Assembly: GCA_022791495.1 (NCBI GenBank)
Contig: JAAVZE010000020.1
Span: forward strand, 1 to 34,857
Source of the DNA: Eubacterium sp.
GTDB lineage: Bacteria; Bacillota; Clostridia; Lachnospirales; Lachnospiraceae
Length of the DNA: 34,857 nucleotides
Direction: 5' to 3'
Shown: positions 8,996 to 16,752 of the stretch, piece by piece
Position numbering within the stretch: position 1 is the first letter of the stretch
How the letters are laid out: every line of letters begins with the position of its first letter
Notes under the pieces: generated by a model
What the model was told of the DNA's origin: nothing
The model's input: only the letters and a program-made list of their open reading frames with translations
The model's database searches: none
Program-made: the position numbers and the translations under genes

Positions 8996-9072
8996 CGCAG
9001 TTCTTCTTAAACCTGGTTCTGCGTCAGCGTCGGACCAGCCCATGGCGGTCCATCGCGTGATCCAGATATCAC
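8996..9072. other. GC-rich island with three short hairpins in a 429-base intergenic region
   Basis: The gap 8909-9337 between the chemoreceptor and niaR is AT-rich except for this stretch. It holds CGCAG/CTGCG (8996-9000 with 9019-9023), GGACC/GGTCC with an inner GCC/GGC (9032-9051), and GTGAT/ATCAC (9057-9061 with 9068-9072). It lies upstream of the chemoreceptor promoter, so it is not its leader. A small RNA or a decayed sequence is possible. One minus-strand frame is open for about 48 codons across it but lacks a start with a ribosome binding site. Confidence 0.35.
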
Positions 9073-9257
9073 CTTTGGAACAGCATGCTCCACAGTTTAG
9101 TTACAGAACGTTCACATTTTTTAGTCAATTTGAACATGGTTTATTCACATTTCTGATTTATACTAAGTTCATAAGTTAAGCAAGACAACAACTTATTACA
9201 TTATACTTTTTGGCAATTTTCCTATTTTTGATATTTTTTCATAAAACTCCTCTTTCA

Positions 9258-9287
9258 GATAAAGGACTGCACCCGCAGTCCTTTATC
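9258..9287 (-). terminator. Rho-independent terminator downstream of niaR
   Basis: A perfect 13-bp stem (9258-9270 with 9275-9287) with a 4-base loop lies about 50 bases past the niaR stop. The base run after it is short and mixed on the minus strand and TTTT-containing on the plus strand. It probably ends the nad operon transcript and could work in both directions. Confidence 0.65.
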
Positions 9288-9337
9288 ACGTTTTCAGTCC
9301 AACTCAATTTACGCATATTAGAATTCGCACCATTGAG

Positions 9338-9859
9338 CTAAGACTTCTTTATAATCAGATAATTTTTTTTCTTCAATGCCTCTTCAATGAGATCCAGCGT
9401 CTCTTCCGAATCTGCTGATACCGTATGATAATGGTAATCCGAGGTAATATTTTTCAGCGGTGTGGATTTCCCGCTGCGGATCCCTTTTATAAACTCCGTC
9501 ACATCCCGGCTGGAACGGATATTTAGGTCCACCTGAACTTTTCCATATACCTTGTGGTTCACGAAATCATTCTCTACCACACCGCCATAATACACAATGG
9601 TCCGCAGCTCATCTTCTGTCTGCTCATCGGTATTACACATCTTAAAAATTCGTGTGGCGCCTGTCTCCGCATCATTCTGAAGCATATACCCCCGGTTCGT
9701 GGACAATATGTTCATATGGGCAGCACGAAGTATCGCAATATCCTGAACAATCACCTGACGGCTGACATGAAATTCGCTGGCAAGCCTGGTTCCCGACACA
9801 GGAACCTTTGTCTCACGCAGTTCACGCAAGATCAAATCCCGACGTTCCTTACCGCTCAT
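9338..9859 (-). CDS. niaR: NiaR-type transcriptional repressor of NAD biosynthesis (HTH_11 + 3H domain)
   Basis: A 173-aa regulator. The N-terminal HTH_11 (about residues 5-58) contains VSGTRLASEFHVSRQVIVQD. The C-terminal 3H domain (about 75-170) shows the histidines the family is named for, in NHKVYGKV and in SDYHYHTVSAD. Known NiaR proteins use niacin as corepressor and a metal bound by the histidines, and they repress nadABC and niacin uptake genes. Here the gene lies 149 bases downstream of nadC on the same strand, so it is probably autoregulated with the pathway. The ATG at 9859 has GAGGAAAGG about 11 bases upstream, a slightly long spacing. Confidence 0.9.
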   Translation of the reverse strand: MSGKERRDLILRELRETKVPVSGTRLASEFHVSRQVIVQDIAILRAAHMNILSTNRGYMLQNDAETGATRIFKMCNTDEQTEDELRTIVYYGGVVENDFVNHKVYGKVQVDLNIRSSRDVTEFIKGIRSGKSTPLKNITSDYHYHTVSADSEETLDLIEEALKKKNYLIIKKS

Positions 9860-10008
9860 CTTCTACCATACCTTTCCTCTGTTCTTACACATTACTATCC
9901 TATCGTAATTTCTACACACGGTTATTGTGCATACCAAGTTACGAAGCAACTTACTAATAAGTCCGACAGGACATATTTTATCCCTTTCAGCAGACTTTCT
10001 AAGAAACC

Positions 10009-10863
10009 CTACTCTACTGGATGAAGATTTTTTAATGAGATATCCAGGATCGGAGCAGAATGGGTCAATGCCCCGCTGGATATGTAATCCACGCCTATAT
10101 CCACCAGACGCTCCACATTTTCTCTGGTAACATTACCGGAACACTCCGTCTCAGCCCTTCCATCGATAATGCGAAGGGCTTCTTTCATCTCTTCTGGTGA
10201 CATATTATCCAGCATTATGATATCCGCCCCGGCATCGGCTGCCTCTCTGACCATGTCAAGGTTTTCCACCTCCACCTCGATCTTTCGCACAAAAGGAGCA
10301 TATTCCTTTGCCATCTGCACCGCCTGCTTCACTCCGCCGGCAGCGCCGATATGATTGTCCTTTAGGAGTACACCATCGGACAGATTGTAACGGTGATTAT
10401 AACCACCACCCACCTTTACCGCATATTTTTCAAATACACGCATGTTGGGAGTTGTTTTCCGGGTATCGAGAAGCTTTGTCTTGGAACCCTCTAAAAGCTT
10501 AGCAATGGAAGCGGTATAGGTAGCGATGCCGCTCATCCGCTGGAGATAGTTTAATGCCACACGTTCACCGGAAAGCAGAACCCGGATATCCCCCCTCAGA
10601 ACGGCCATAAGCTGACCTTCCTTCACCATATCCCCGTCCTGGCATTTCAGCTCGATCTCCACAGCAGCATCCAGCAGCTGAAATACTCTGGAAAATATCC
10701 CCAGCCCTGCGATGATACCATCCTGCTTACAGATCAGCTGAACTTCTCCCCTTCTGGCCCCTGACATCACAGCATTGGTGGTGATATCCTCGCTGGTTAT
10801 GTCCTCCTGAAGCGCCATCCGTATCAATTTATCTGCATTTAACTGCATTGTTATCTCATTCAT
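10009..10863 (-). CDS. nadC: Nicotinate-nucleotide pyrophosphorylase (quinolinate phosphoribosyltransferase)
   Basis: Third step of de novo NAD synthesis: quinolinate plus PRPP gives nicotinate mononucleotide, CO2 and pyrophosphate, in the cytoplasm. The 284-aa protein is of usual length. Family motifs are LALQEDITSEDITT-like text near the start, LNYLQRMSGIAT (about residue 100), KLLDTRKTTPNMR, the NHRYNLSDGVLLKDNHI substrate-binding segment, IEVEVEN and IIMLDNMSPE. The ATG at 10863 was chosen because it lies 4 bases after the nadB stop with AAAGGA upstream; the reading frame extends further back but only inside nadB. Confidence 0.95.
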   Translation of the reverse strand: MNEITMQLNADKLIRMALQEDITSEDITTNAVMSGARRGEVQLICKQDGIIAGLGIFSRVFQLLDAAVEIELKCQDGDMVKEGQLMAVLRGDIRVLLSGERVALNYLQRMSGIATYTASIAKLLEGSKTKLLDTRKTTPNMRVFEKYAVKVGGGYNHRYNLSDGVLLKDNHIGAAGGVKQAVQMAKEYAPFVRKIEVEVENLDMVREAADAGADIIMLDNMSPEEMKEALRIIDGRAETECSGNVTRENVERLVDIGVDYISSGALTHSAPILDISLKNLHPVE

Positions 10864-10867
10864 GTTT

Positions 10868-12157
10868 TCAATGTTCCTTTCTTTTCCCTTTTTGTCTCTC
10901 GATTTCTGCCAGCACCATGTTCCCATATTCTTTCCAGAGACGTTCCAAATCATCGTACTGTCTGGTATCCACAGAGGGATCATGGGAAATATGGGTATAG
11001 TTCTTCATGATCCGGTTCGCAGCCCGTTTGGCAAATACCAGACTTTCCAGCAGAGAATTGCTGGCGAGACGGTTCGCCCCGTGTACACCGTTGCAGCTGG
11101 TCTCTCCAATGGCATAGAGCTGGTTCATGGAAGTCCTGCTGTCACAATCCACCCAGATACCCCCCATAAAATAATGCTGCGCCGGCACTACTGGCACCGG
11201 TTCCCTGGTCACATCGTAGCCCTCCTCCAGACAGCGTTTATAAATGTTGGGAAAATGCCCTTTGATCTCTTCCTCGGAAATAGGTGCCAGGCTCAGACGC
11301 ACATAGGGCATCTGATCCCGTTCCATCTGTTCATATACCTTCTCTGTCAATACATCCCGCGGCAGCAGCTCGTCCACAAACCGCTGTCCGTCTTTATTAA
11401 GAAGCACAGCCCCTTCCCCTCTCACCGATTCTGAGATAAGAAATCTCCTTCCTGGCTTCTGTGAATACAGGGTGGTGGGATGGATCTGGATATAGTCAAT
11501 ATTTTCCAGCTCTATCCTGTGTTTTAAGGCGATGGCAAGCGCATCTCCTGTCATATGACGGAAATTGGTAGAATGTTCATACAATCCGCCCAGACCGCCG
11601 CAGGCAAGTACGGTATAATCTGCCCGGATCGTCAGAAACTCTCCGTATTCATCGGTCACCACCGCCCCGAAACAGGTATTTTTCTCTGTCACCAGATCGA
11701 TCATTGCAGTATGTTCATATATTTTTACATTATCAAGTTTCCGGACAGCTGCCAGAAGCTTACTTGTAATCTCTTTGCCGGTAATGTCCTCATGAAACAG
11801 GATTCTCGGCGTGGAGTGCCCCCCCTCCCTGGTAAAGACAAGAGAACCGTGGTCATTTTTAAAATCCACGCCGTACAGGATCAGATCATCAATGATATTC
11901 CGCGAGGAACGTATCATAATATCCACGGACTCCCTGCGGTTTTCATGATGTCCCGCCCGCATCGTATCCTCATAATAGCTGTCATAATCTTCCTCTGACT
12001 TAAGAACGCAGATCCCCCCCTGAGCCAGATAAGAATCGCTGTTCTCCACCTCATCCTTGGTGATCATGATGATCTTTTTATCCCTGGGAAAATTCAGCGC
12101 GCAGTACAGTCCTGCCGCTCCGCTTCCCACAATTAAAATATCTGCTTTTTTCTTCAT
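10868..12157 (-). CDS. nadB: L-aspartate oxidase
   Basis: First step of NAD synthesis: oxidises L-aspartate to iminoaspartate with FAD, the product passing to NadA. The 429-aa protein has the FAD-binding motif ILIVGSGAAGLYCAL (about residues 7-21), the succinate dehydrogenase/fumarate reductase-like segments GGHSTPRI and REG, TVLACGGLGGLYEHS, and the C-terminal FAD motif AIGETSCNGVHGANRLASNS. It is clearly shorter than the enterobacterial enzyme of about 540 aa, lacking much of the C-terminal helical domain; short forms are usual in Clostridia. In an anaerobe the electron acceptor is likely fumarate rather than oxygen. It starts 18 bases after nadA. Confidence 0.93.
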   Translation of the reverse strand: MKKKADILIVGSGAAGLYCALNFPRDKKIIMITKDEVENSDSYLAQGGICVLKSEEDYDSYYEDTMRAGHHENRRESVDIMIRSSRNIIDDLILYGVDFKNDHGSLVFTREGGHSTPRILFHEDITGKEITSKLLAAVRKLDNVKIYEHTAMIDLVTEKNTCFGAVVTDEYGEFLTIRADYTVLACGGLGGLYEHSTNFRHMTGDALAIALKHRIELENIDYIQIHPTTLYSQKPGRRFLISESVRGEGAVLLNKDGQRFVDELLPRDVLTEKVYEQMERDQMPYVRLSLAPISEEEIKGHFPNIYKRCLEEGYDVTREPVPVVPAQHYFMGGIWVDCDSRTSMNQLYAIGETSCNGVHGANRLASNSLLESLVFAKRAANRIMKNYTHISHDPSVDTRQYDDLERLWKEYGNMVLAEIERQKGKRKEH

Positions 12158-12175
12158 ACTGCCGCCTTTGCCGTA

Positions 12176-13084
12176 TCATTTGCCGAGTTTCAGCATATTT
12201 GTTAAAGGTACATTGGCACCCTTTCGCAGTTCCTCACTTACAAACACTTCATTTTTACCGGATTCCAGAACATCCGCCACCTTTTCAAGGGTGATCATTT
12301 TCATATCTTCACACACCTGATGTTCCATAACCGGATAAAACGATTTGTCCGGATTGTTCTTTACAAGTTCGTAAAAGACACCGGTCTCGGTACACACAAT
12401 AAATTCTTTCCCGCTGCTCTGCCCTGCATAATCGATAATTCCAGATGTACTTCCGATATAATCTGACAGTTCCAGCACCTCTTCTATACATTCCGGGTGG
12501 GAAAGAACTTCCGCCTGGGGATGCTGCTTTCTGGCTTCTCTTACCGCTGCCGCTGTCATCTTCGCATGAACCGGACAATAACCGTCGTTTAATATCAAAT
12601 TTTTTTCCGGTACCTGCTGTGCCACATACCGGCCCAGATTCCCGTCCGGAATAAAGAAAATGTTCTCGTTGGGAAGCGCCTTGACGATCTTCACTGCATT
12701 GGAAGAGGTCACACAGACATCCGAGAGCTCCTTGAGCTCTGCCGTTGAATTGATATAACACACCACCGCCAGATCTCCATATTCTTCCCTCATGCTCTGG
12801 ATCTTTTCCTTTTGCGCCATATGCGCCATGGGACAGTCCGCCGCTGCATCTGGCATAAGCACAGTCTTCTCCGGACTCAGTATTTTGGCGCTTTCCCCCA
12901 TAAAAGACACGCCGCAGAACACAATGGTGTTTTCCTCTGCCTTCTTAGCGATCTGACTCAGATAAAAAGAATCCCCTATGTAATCAGCCACATCCTGAAC
13001 CTCATCATTCACATAGTAATGCGCCAGGATCACCGCATTTTTTTCTTTCTTCAACCGGTTAATCTTGTCTTTCAGTTCTTTCAC
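12176..13084 (-). CDS. nadA: Quinolinate synthase
   Basis: Condenses iminoaspartate with dihydroxyacetone phosphate to quinolinate, using a [4Fe-4S] cluster and therefore oxygen-sensitive. In the 313-residue reading frame that opens at GTG 13117, three cysteines match the cluster ligands of the Thermotoga-type enzyme: C95 (AADCPMAH), C181 (GYCPVH) and C269 (EHQVCEDMK). Other family marks are ILAHYYVNDEVQDVAD, GDS, TSSNAV and DYIGSTSGI. I prefer the internal GTG at 13084, which has CGAGGAAG just upstream and fits the usual NadA N-terminus; the outer GTG at 13117 adds 11 residues and has no visible ribosome binding site. It is first in the nadABC-niaR operon. Confidence 0.93.
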   Translation of the reverse strand: MKELKDKINRLKKEKNAVILAHYYVNDEVQDVADYIGDSFYLSQIAKKAEENTIVFCGVSFMGESAKILSPEKTVLMPDAAADCPMAHMAQKEKIQSMREEYGDLAVVCYINSTAELKELSDVCVTSSNAVKIVKALPNENIFFIPDGNLGRYVAQQVPEKNLILNDGYCPVHAKMTAAAVREARKQHPQAEVLSHPECIEEVLELSDYIGSTSGIIDYAGQSSGKEFIVCTETGVFYELVKNNPDKSFYPVMEHQVCEDMKMITLEKVADVLESGKNEVFVSEELRKGANVPLTNMLKLGK

Positions 13085-13163
13085 AATCTTCCTCGTTTCT
13101 GCGCCCTTTTCCGGCACACATGATTGGGTGGGGCATCATCACCCCAGTTATTATTTATCCCCT

Positions 13164-13201
13164 ATCTTAACACAAAACTTTACAGCTGACAAGACAGTAA
13201 A
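13164..13201 (-). promoter_or_regulatory. Predicted nadA promoter with an imperfect dyad over the -35 box
   Basis: On the minus strand TTGTCA (13187-13192) and TAAGAT (13164-13169) are 17 bases apart. TTTAC (13179-13183) and GTAAA (13197-13201) form the ends of an imperfect 23-bp dyad spanning the -35 box, a candidate NiaR operator by position only. Confidence 0.5.
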
Positions 13202-13215
13202 AATTCTTTTGGGAA

Positions 13216-14385
13216 TCAATATTTCTCCTGCGCCGTTTCCAGTATACTGTCATAACAAGGTTTCTTTTCCATCTCTCCCTGGAACAATAACGGATAACTG
13301 GTCTCTCCCTTAAAGTTCGTCAGCCAGGTATCCTCATCGGTGACACCCCAGAAGGTAACATTCGTGATATTGGCTTTTCCTGTCCGGTCTGCCCGGAGTA
13401 TCGTCTGGAAAAATTCCTTATAACGGTCCGCCTGCACCTTCAGACTCTCCTCCGAATCATCTGTGTTGTGCATATCGATCTCAGTCAGCTGGATCTCCAG
13501 CCCCTGGATCGCCCCATATTTTTCCAATGCTGCATCAATGAGATCTGTGGTAGGATAATCCATATCCCAGTGGCTCTGCATGCCCACACCATCCAGAACA
13601 CCCTTTTCTTTTAATTTCTTTACCGTTGCTGTGATCATCTCCCGCTTTGCCGGCATATACTCATTATAATCATTGTAAAATAATTTCACTTCCGGATCCG
13701 CGTATTTTCTGGCGAAGGTAAAGGCATCTTCAATATAACTCTCATCGCCATAAATCTCATACCATCGGCTTTTGGTCCGGTAGCCGCCCTCATCCGCCAT
13801 CGCCTCATTCACAACATCCCAGGCATATACCACTCCCGGATAGTTCTCCTGGCAGTAAGTCAGTACTTTCTTAATGTATGCCTCCATTCTTTTCCGCATC
13901 TCACCCTTGCCTGCCAGTCCCTTAGAGGGCTCATAATCTTTTGAAAAGAACCATTCCGGAGTCTGGTTATGCCACACCAGCGTATGCCCCCGCAGAGGGA
14001 TATTGTATTCTTTTGCCCTGCTTAAGATCTGATCCAGTTTTTTCGTATTGATCTCCGGCATCCCGTCGCTGCTCTTTTCCGAAGCCTCCCAATCCATCAA
14101 ACTCTCCGGCTTCATCTCATTTTCCATGGTGAGGCTGCTGAAATGACCGCATACGGATTTCATCCTGTCCGAATCGTTTAACGTTCCCATATTAACTGCA
14201 GCCCCGACGGTAAAGTCCCCTGCAAATGCTTCTTTTAATATACTGCTTCCTTTTTCCTCCACCGCTGCCGGCGACGCAGAACGGTTCTGTTCATTTTTTA
14301 CTTCCTTCTCTTTGCCACAGCCAGCTGCTGTAAACGCTGTCAACACTGCAATCCCTCCTATTATCATCCACTTTTTCAATTTCAT
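13216..14385 (-). CDS. Endo-1,4-beta-xylanase, glycoside hydrolase family 10, lipoprotein
   Basis: A 389-aa secreted enzyme hydrolysing beta-1,4-xylan. The N-terminus has a lipoprotein signal peptide ending TAAGC with lipid-modified C23, so it should be anchored on the outer membrane face. The GH10 barrel covers about residues 50-385: ENEMKPE, RGHTLVWHNQTPEW, the acid/base E194 in WDVVNEAM, and the nucleophile E302 in IQLTEIDMHN. There is no carbohydrate-binding module. The start has GGAGG at the right spacing. No xylan transporter or xylosidase is next to it; it stands alone between the nad operon and a kinase-like gene. Confidence 0.93.
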   Translation of the reverse strand: MKLKKWMIIGGIAVLTAFTAAGCGKEKEVKNEQNRSASPAAVEEKGSSILKEAFAGDFTVGAAVNMGTLNDSDRMKSVCGHFSSLTMENEMKPESLMDWEASEKSSDGMPEINTKKLDQILSRAKEYNIPLRGHTLVWHNQTPEWFFSKDYEPSKGLAGKGEMRKRMEAYIKKVLTYCQENYPGVVYAWDVVNEAMADEGGYRTKSRWYEIYGDESYIEDAFTFARKYADPEVKLFYNDYNEYMPAKREMITATVKKLKEKGVLDGVGMQSHWDMDYPTTDLIDAALEKYGAIQGLEIQLTEIDMHNTDDSEESLKVQADRYKEFFQTILRADRTGKANITNVTFWGVTDEDTWLTNFKGETSYPLLFQGEMEKKPCYDSILETAQEKY

Positions 14386-14415
14386 ATTTTAAACCTCCTA
14401 TCTCATATTAATGGC

Positions 14416-14952
14416 CTATTTCTTCATTTCTGGTTTCCCCTGTTGCCGGTTCTGGAATGCCTTCACTTCCCTGGGATTCTTCAGCACTACCACCTTGCCG
14501 GAATATTTTTTACAAAGCTCCTGATACCGGGCTTTGTGGTCTTTATCTCTTCCCCCATGCAGGATCCACCATAGAAATTCCCGGTCAATCTTTTCTTCGC
14601 AGCCCTCCGTGATGGATTCCCGGGTCTTCCCCCGGTAAGTAAAATATCTCTTCCATGCCCGGTACAGGCAGATATGTACTGGAAAATCCAGAAAAATAAT
14701 CTGAGTGGCCGCCTCCATTCTTTGCTTATAACAGGTGGAGCTATAATTCCCATCCATTACCCAGCTTTTATGAGAATCCATAAAGGCAGATACAATCTCC
14801 TCTTTTTCTGCATTGTCCCGTTCCTTCCAGCCGGGAAGCCAGTGCACGCAGTCCAAATGCAGCACTTTACATCCAAATTGGCCTGCCAGTTTTCTCGCCA
14901 GGGTCGATTTTCCGCTTCCGCTGTACCCAATCACAGCAATTCTATGTTCCAT
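14416..14952 (-). CDS. P-loop nucleotide kinase-like protein (FlaR/topology modulation family)
   Basis: A 178-aa cytoplasmic protein resembling small nucleoside/adenylate kinases often annotated 'DNA topology modulation protein FlaR'. It has the P-loop GYSGSGKST (9-17), then LARKLA and the HLDCVHWLPGW segment typical of this group, a WVMDGNY motif near residue 68, and IIFLDFPVHICLYRAWKR (about 87-104). The biochemical substrate of the family is not settled, so no reaction is assigned. It lies 30 bases upstream of the xylanase gene on the same strand, possibly co-transcribed but with no functional link visible. Confidence 0.75.
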   Translation of the reverse strand: MEHRIAVIGYSGSGKSTLARKLAGQFGCKVLHLDCVHWLPGWKERDNAEKEEIVSAFMDSHKSWVMDGNYSSTCYKQRMEAATQIIFLDFPVHICLYRAWKRYFTYRGKTRESITEGCEEKIDREFLWWILHGGRDKDHKARYQELCKKYSGKVVVLKNPREVKAFQNRQQGKPEMKK

Positions 14953-15034
14953 AACCGCCTCCTTCGCTGAACCAAAATTCAGACTTGCATAGTATTATAT
15001 CATATTTTATCAAAAAGCTGAAAAAATACCAGAC

Positions 15035-15063
15035 TTGTCAAGAAGGAAAAAATGTATTAAAAT
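15035..15063 (+). promoter_or_regulatory. Predicted sigma-A promoter of cheC-cheD
   Basis: TTGTCA (15035-15040) and TAAAAT (15058-15063) are separated by 17 bases. Transcription from it would give a leader of about 110 bases before cheC. Confidence 0.7.
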
Positions 15064-15095
15064 AAGAACAAAGATTATGGCTGTAAGAGTATGCC

Positions 15096-15154
15096 ACTGT
15101 CCCCAGCCGGTTTCATGATCGGCTTAATTATGCCCGGTAAAATCACCGGACAGT
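15096..15154 (+). promoter_or_regulatory. Structured 5' leader of cheC with competing helices
   Basis: Within the predicted leader, AGCCG (15105-15109) pairs with CGGCT (15120-15124), CCGGT (15134-15138) with ACCGG (15145-15149), and ACTGTCC (15096-15102) with GGACAGT (15148-15154). The last two helices share bases 15148-15149, so they compete. No known riboswitch class was recognised. Confidence 0.45.
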
Positions 15155-15182
15155 ATAAAACTTATTTTAAATGGAGGATTTA

Positions 15183-15803
15183 ATGAGCAATTATTCATTA
15201 GTAGAGATCAATGAAAAATATGTTGATGTTCTTCAGGAACTCGGAAATATTGGCGCAGGAAATGCGACCACGGCCATCGCATCCATGCTCTCCATCCGGG
15301 TTAACATGAACGTGCCAAAAGTAGAGCTGCTGGAAGTTTCAAAACTGGGGGCTTCCATCTGTCCAGAGGATGAGATCATTGTCGGCATCTTCCTGGAGAT
15401 ACAAATGGACATTGAGGGAAGCATGATGTTTTTGATGCGGCTGGATTCTGCCCAGTATCTTGTAAACAAACTCATGATGCGGGATGCCTCCTATCAAGGG
15501 GAGTTTGATGAGATGGATCTGTCTGCCCTGAAGGAGATCGGCAATATTATAGCCGGATCCTATCTCTCAGCATTGTCTACGATGACAAATCTTGTTATTT
15601 CACCGTCGATTCCGTATCTTGCTGTGGATATGGCTGCCTCGGTACTAAGCGTACCAGCAATAGAATTTGGTCAGTACGGCGACTATGCTTTGCTGATCCA
15701 GACAGAATTTGGCGATGAAGTTATGATTAACGGCTATTTTATCCTTATGCCGGAGCAACAATCCTATGATAAAATATTAAAAGGTTTAGGATTTGAGATG
15801 TAG
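15183..15803 (+). CDS. cheC: Chemotaxis protein CheC (CheY-P phosphatase)
   Basis: A 206-aa cytoplasmic CheC-type protein that dephosphorylates CheY-P and binds CheD in Bacillus-type chemotaxis. Both halves of the duplicated fold carry the phosphatase signature: E19 and N22 in LQELGNIGAGNA with P45, and E118 and N121 in LKEIGNIIAGS with P144. With both sites intact it should be an active phosphatase. The ATG at 15183 is chosen for its GGAGG (15173-15177); an ATG four codons earlier overlaps that site and lacks one of its own. cheD follows after 10 bases. Confidence 0.93.
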   Translation: MSNYSLVEINEKYVDVLQELGNIGAGNATTAIASMLSIRVNMNVPKVELLEVSKLGASICPEDEIIVGIFLEIQMDIEGSMMFLMRLDSAQYLVNKLMMRDASYQGEFDEMDLSALKEIGNIIAGSYLSALSTMTNLVISPSIPYLAVDMAASVLSVPAIEFGQYGDYALLIQTEFGDEVMINGYFILMPEQQSYDKILKGLGFEM

Positions 15804-15813
15804 AGGTAAAAAA

Positions 15814-16299
15814 ATGAGTAATGTAATAAGAGTTGGAATGGCAGATTTAAATATTTGTAAAGCACCTGATGTTATTATGACCATCGGACTAGGTTCGTGT
15901 ATCGGGCTCACACTTTATGATCCCGTGACAAAAATAGGCGGAATGGTTCATTATATGCTGCCAGACAGTACCGCCACAGAAAATAACGGAAATATTGCAA
16001 AATTTGCAGACACAGGCATCCAGGAATTATTGAAACAGGTTACCCGTGCCGGTGCCAGCCGAAGCCGCCTTGTCGCAAAAATCGCAGGCGGGGCAAAAAT
16101 GTTCGGCGTCGCCCAGCTGTCGAATATCGGAAGTATTGGCGACAGAAATGCCCAGGCGGCAAAAGAAATGCTGAAAAAACTGAATATTCGTCTGATCGCA
16201 GAAGATACCGGTCTGAATTATGGACGCACGGTAGAACTGCACTGCGATAACGGTGATTTTCATATCAAAGCGATTAAAAAACCGGTTAAGATCATTTAA
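15814..16299 (+). CDS. cheD: Chemoreceptor glutamine deamidase CheD
   Basis: A 161-aa cytoplasmic enzyme that deamidates receptor glutamines to glutamates and, bound to CheC, helps adaptation. The catalytic triad is visible: T23, C29 in TIGLGSCIGL and H46 in GGMVHYMLP, each exactly two positions later than in the Thermotoga enzyme. KIAGGAKMF and IGDRN are further family motifs. The ATG at 15814 has AGAGGT upstream. It is the second gene of a two-gene operon with cheC. The rest of the chemotaxis set (cheA, cheW, cheY, cheB, cheR) is not in the window. Confidence 0.93.
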   Translation: MSNVIRVGMADLNICKAPDVIMTIGLGSCIGLTLYDPVTKIGGMVHYMLPDSTATENNGNIAKFADTGIQELLKQVTRAGASRSRLVAKIAGGAKMFGVAQLSNIGSIGDRNAQAAKEMLKKLNIRLIAEDTGLNYGRTVELHCDNGDFHIKAIKKPVKII

Positions 16300-16462
16300 C
16301 CTGACAGTACAGATTCTGTTTCCCCCTGCGGGCAAATGAAGCTAAAGCTGTTATATGAATCAGGCTGATTAAGACGAATGAAAGTTCTATAAGAAATATT
16401 ACATATTATTCTATCTAATAGGCATTAAATCAGACAGAATTTTCAATTTTTCTTCGCTCCAC

Positions 16463-16488
16463 GGCGCGAATTTGAACATGTTCGCGCC
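16463..16488. repeat. Hairpin in the cheD downstream intergenic region
   Basis: GGCGCGAA (16463-16470) and TTCGCGCC (16481-16488) form a perfect 8-bp stem with a 10-base loop. No T-run follows on either strand, so it is not a clear terminator. The bases after it (16481-16500) match the end of niaR at 18 of 20 positions. The rest of 16300-16590 shows no gene. Confidence 0.5.
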
Positions 16489-16590
16489 ATTGAGCCAAGA
16501 GCCCTGTATAAATAATCCAAGGGGAATACTATCAGCTATTTGATATTTGTCCCACTAATATTTGTTATACTTGTTCCTGTGTATCATATT

Positions 16591-16752
16591 CTATAATTTA
16601 TCGGCGGCGTATTTAAGCCTTTCTCCATATTCCGGGTCTCCCCACCAGTTCAGAATCTTTAGCTCATTAAGGGAAAATCTTTCAAGATGTTCCTTGATAT
16701 AATCTTAGGCCAGATCCTTCAACCGGCTGCAGTCAGAAAAAATCTTTTTCTG
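16591..16752 (-). pseudogene. Decayed coding remnant after the distal LRR gene
   Basis: The frame of the LRR gene continues past its stop codon: after one more in-frame TAA at 16705-16707 it reads DYIKEHLERFSLNELKIL, then NWWGDPEYGERLKYAADKL, ending at TAG 16591-16593. The composition looks like real protein with amphipathic helices, yet no start codon with a ribosome binding site exists. I do not recognise the family. It is probably the C-terminal end of a former gene interrupted by deletion or by the LRR duplication, or a lost C-terminal domain. Confidence 0.45.

Noticed and set aside
8953-9110. Minus-strand open frame across the hairpin island
   Set aside because: It has about 48 sense codons but no start codon with a ribosome binding site at its beginning; an internal ATG gives 31 residues without a recognisable family.
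9254-9290. Five-codon ORF after an AGGAG site on the minus strand near the niaR terminator
   Set aside because: Too short to judge; the AGGAG and ATG are likely chance in AT-rich DNA next to a terminator.
10864-10983. Extension of nadC upstream into nadB
   Set aside because: The open frame lies wholly within nadB coding sequence and has no ribosome binding site; the ATG at 10863 fits the operon spacing and the usual NadC N-terminus.
15064-15182. c-di-GMP riboswitch before cheC
   Set aside because: The characteristic GEMM core (GAAA tetraloop and its receptor, GCAAAGCC-like core) is absent, so only an unassigned structured leader is reported.
16463-16488. Rho-independent terminator of cheD
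   Set aside because: The stem is good but no T-run follows on the plus strand and it is 160 bases past the stop.
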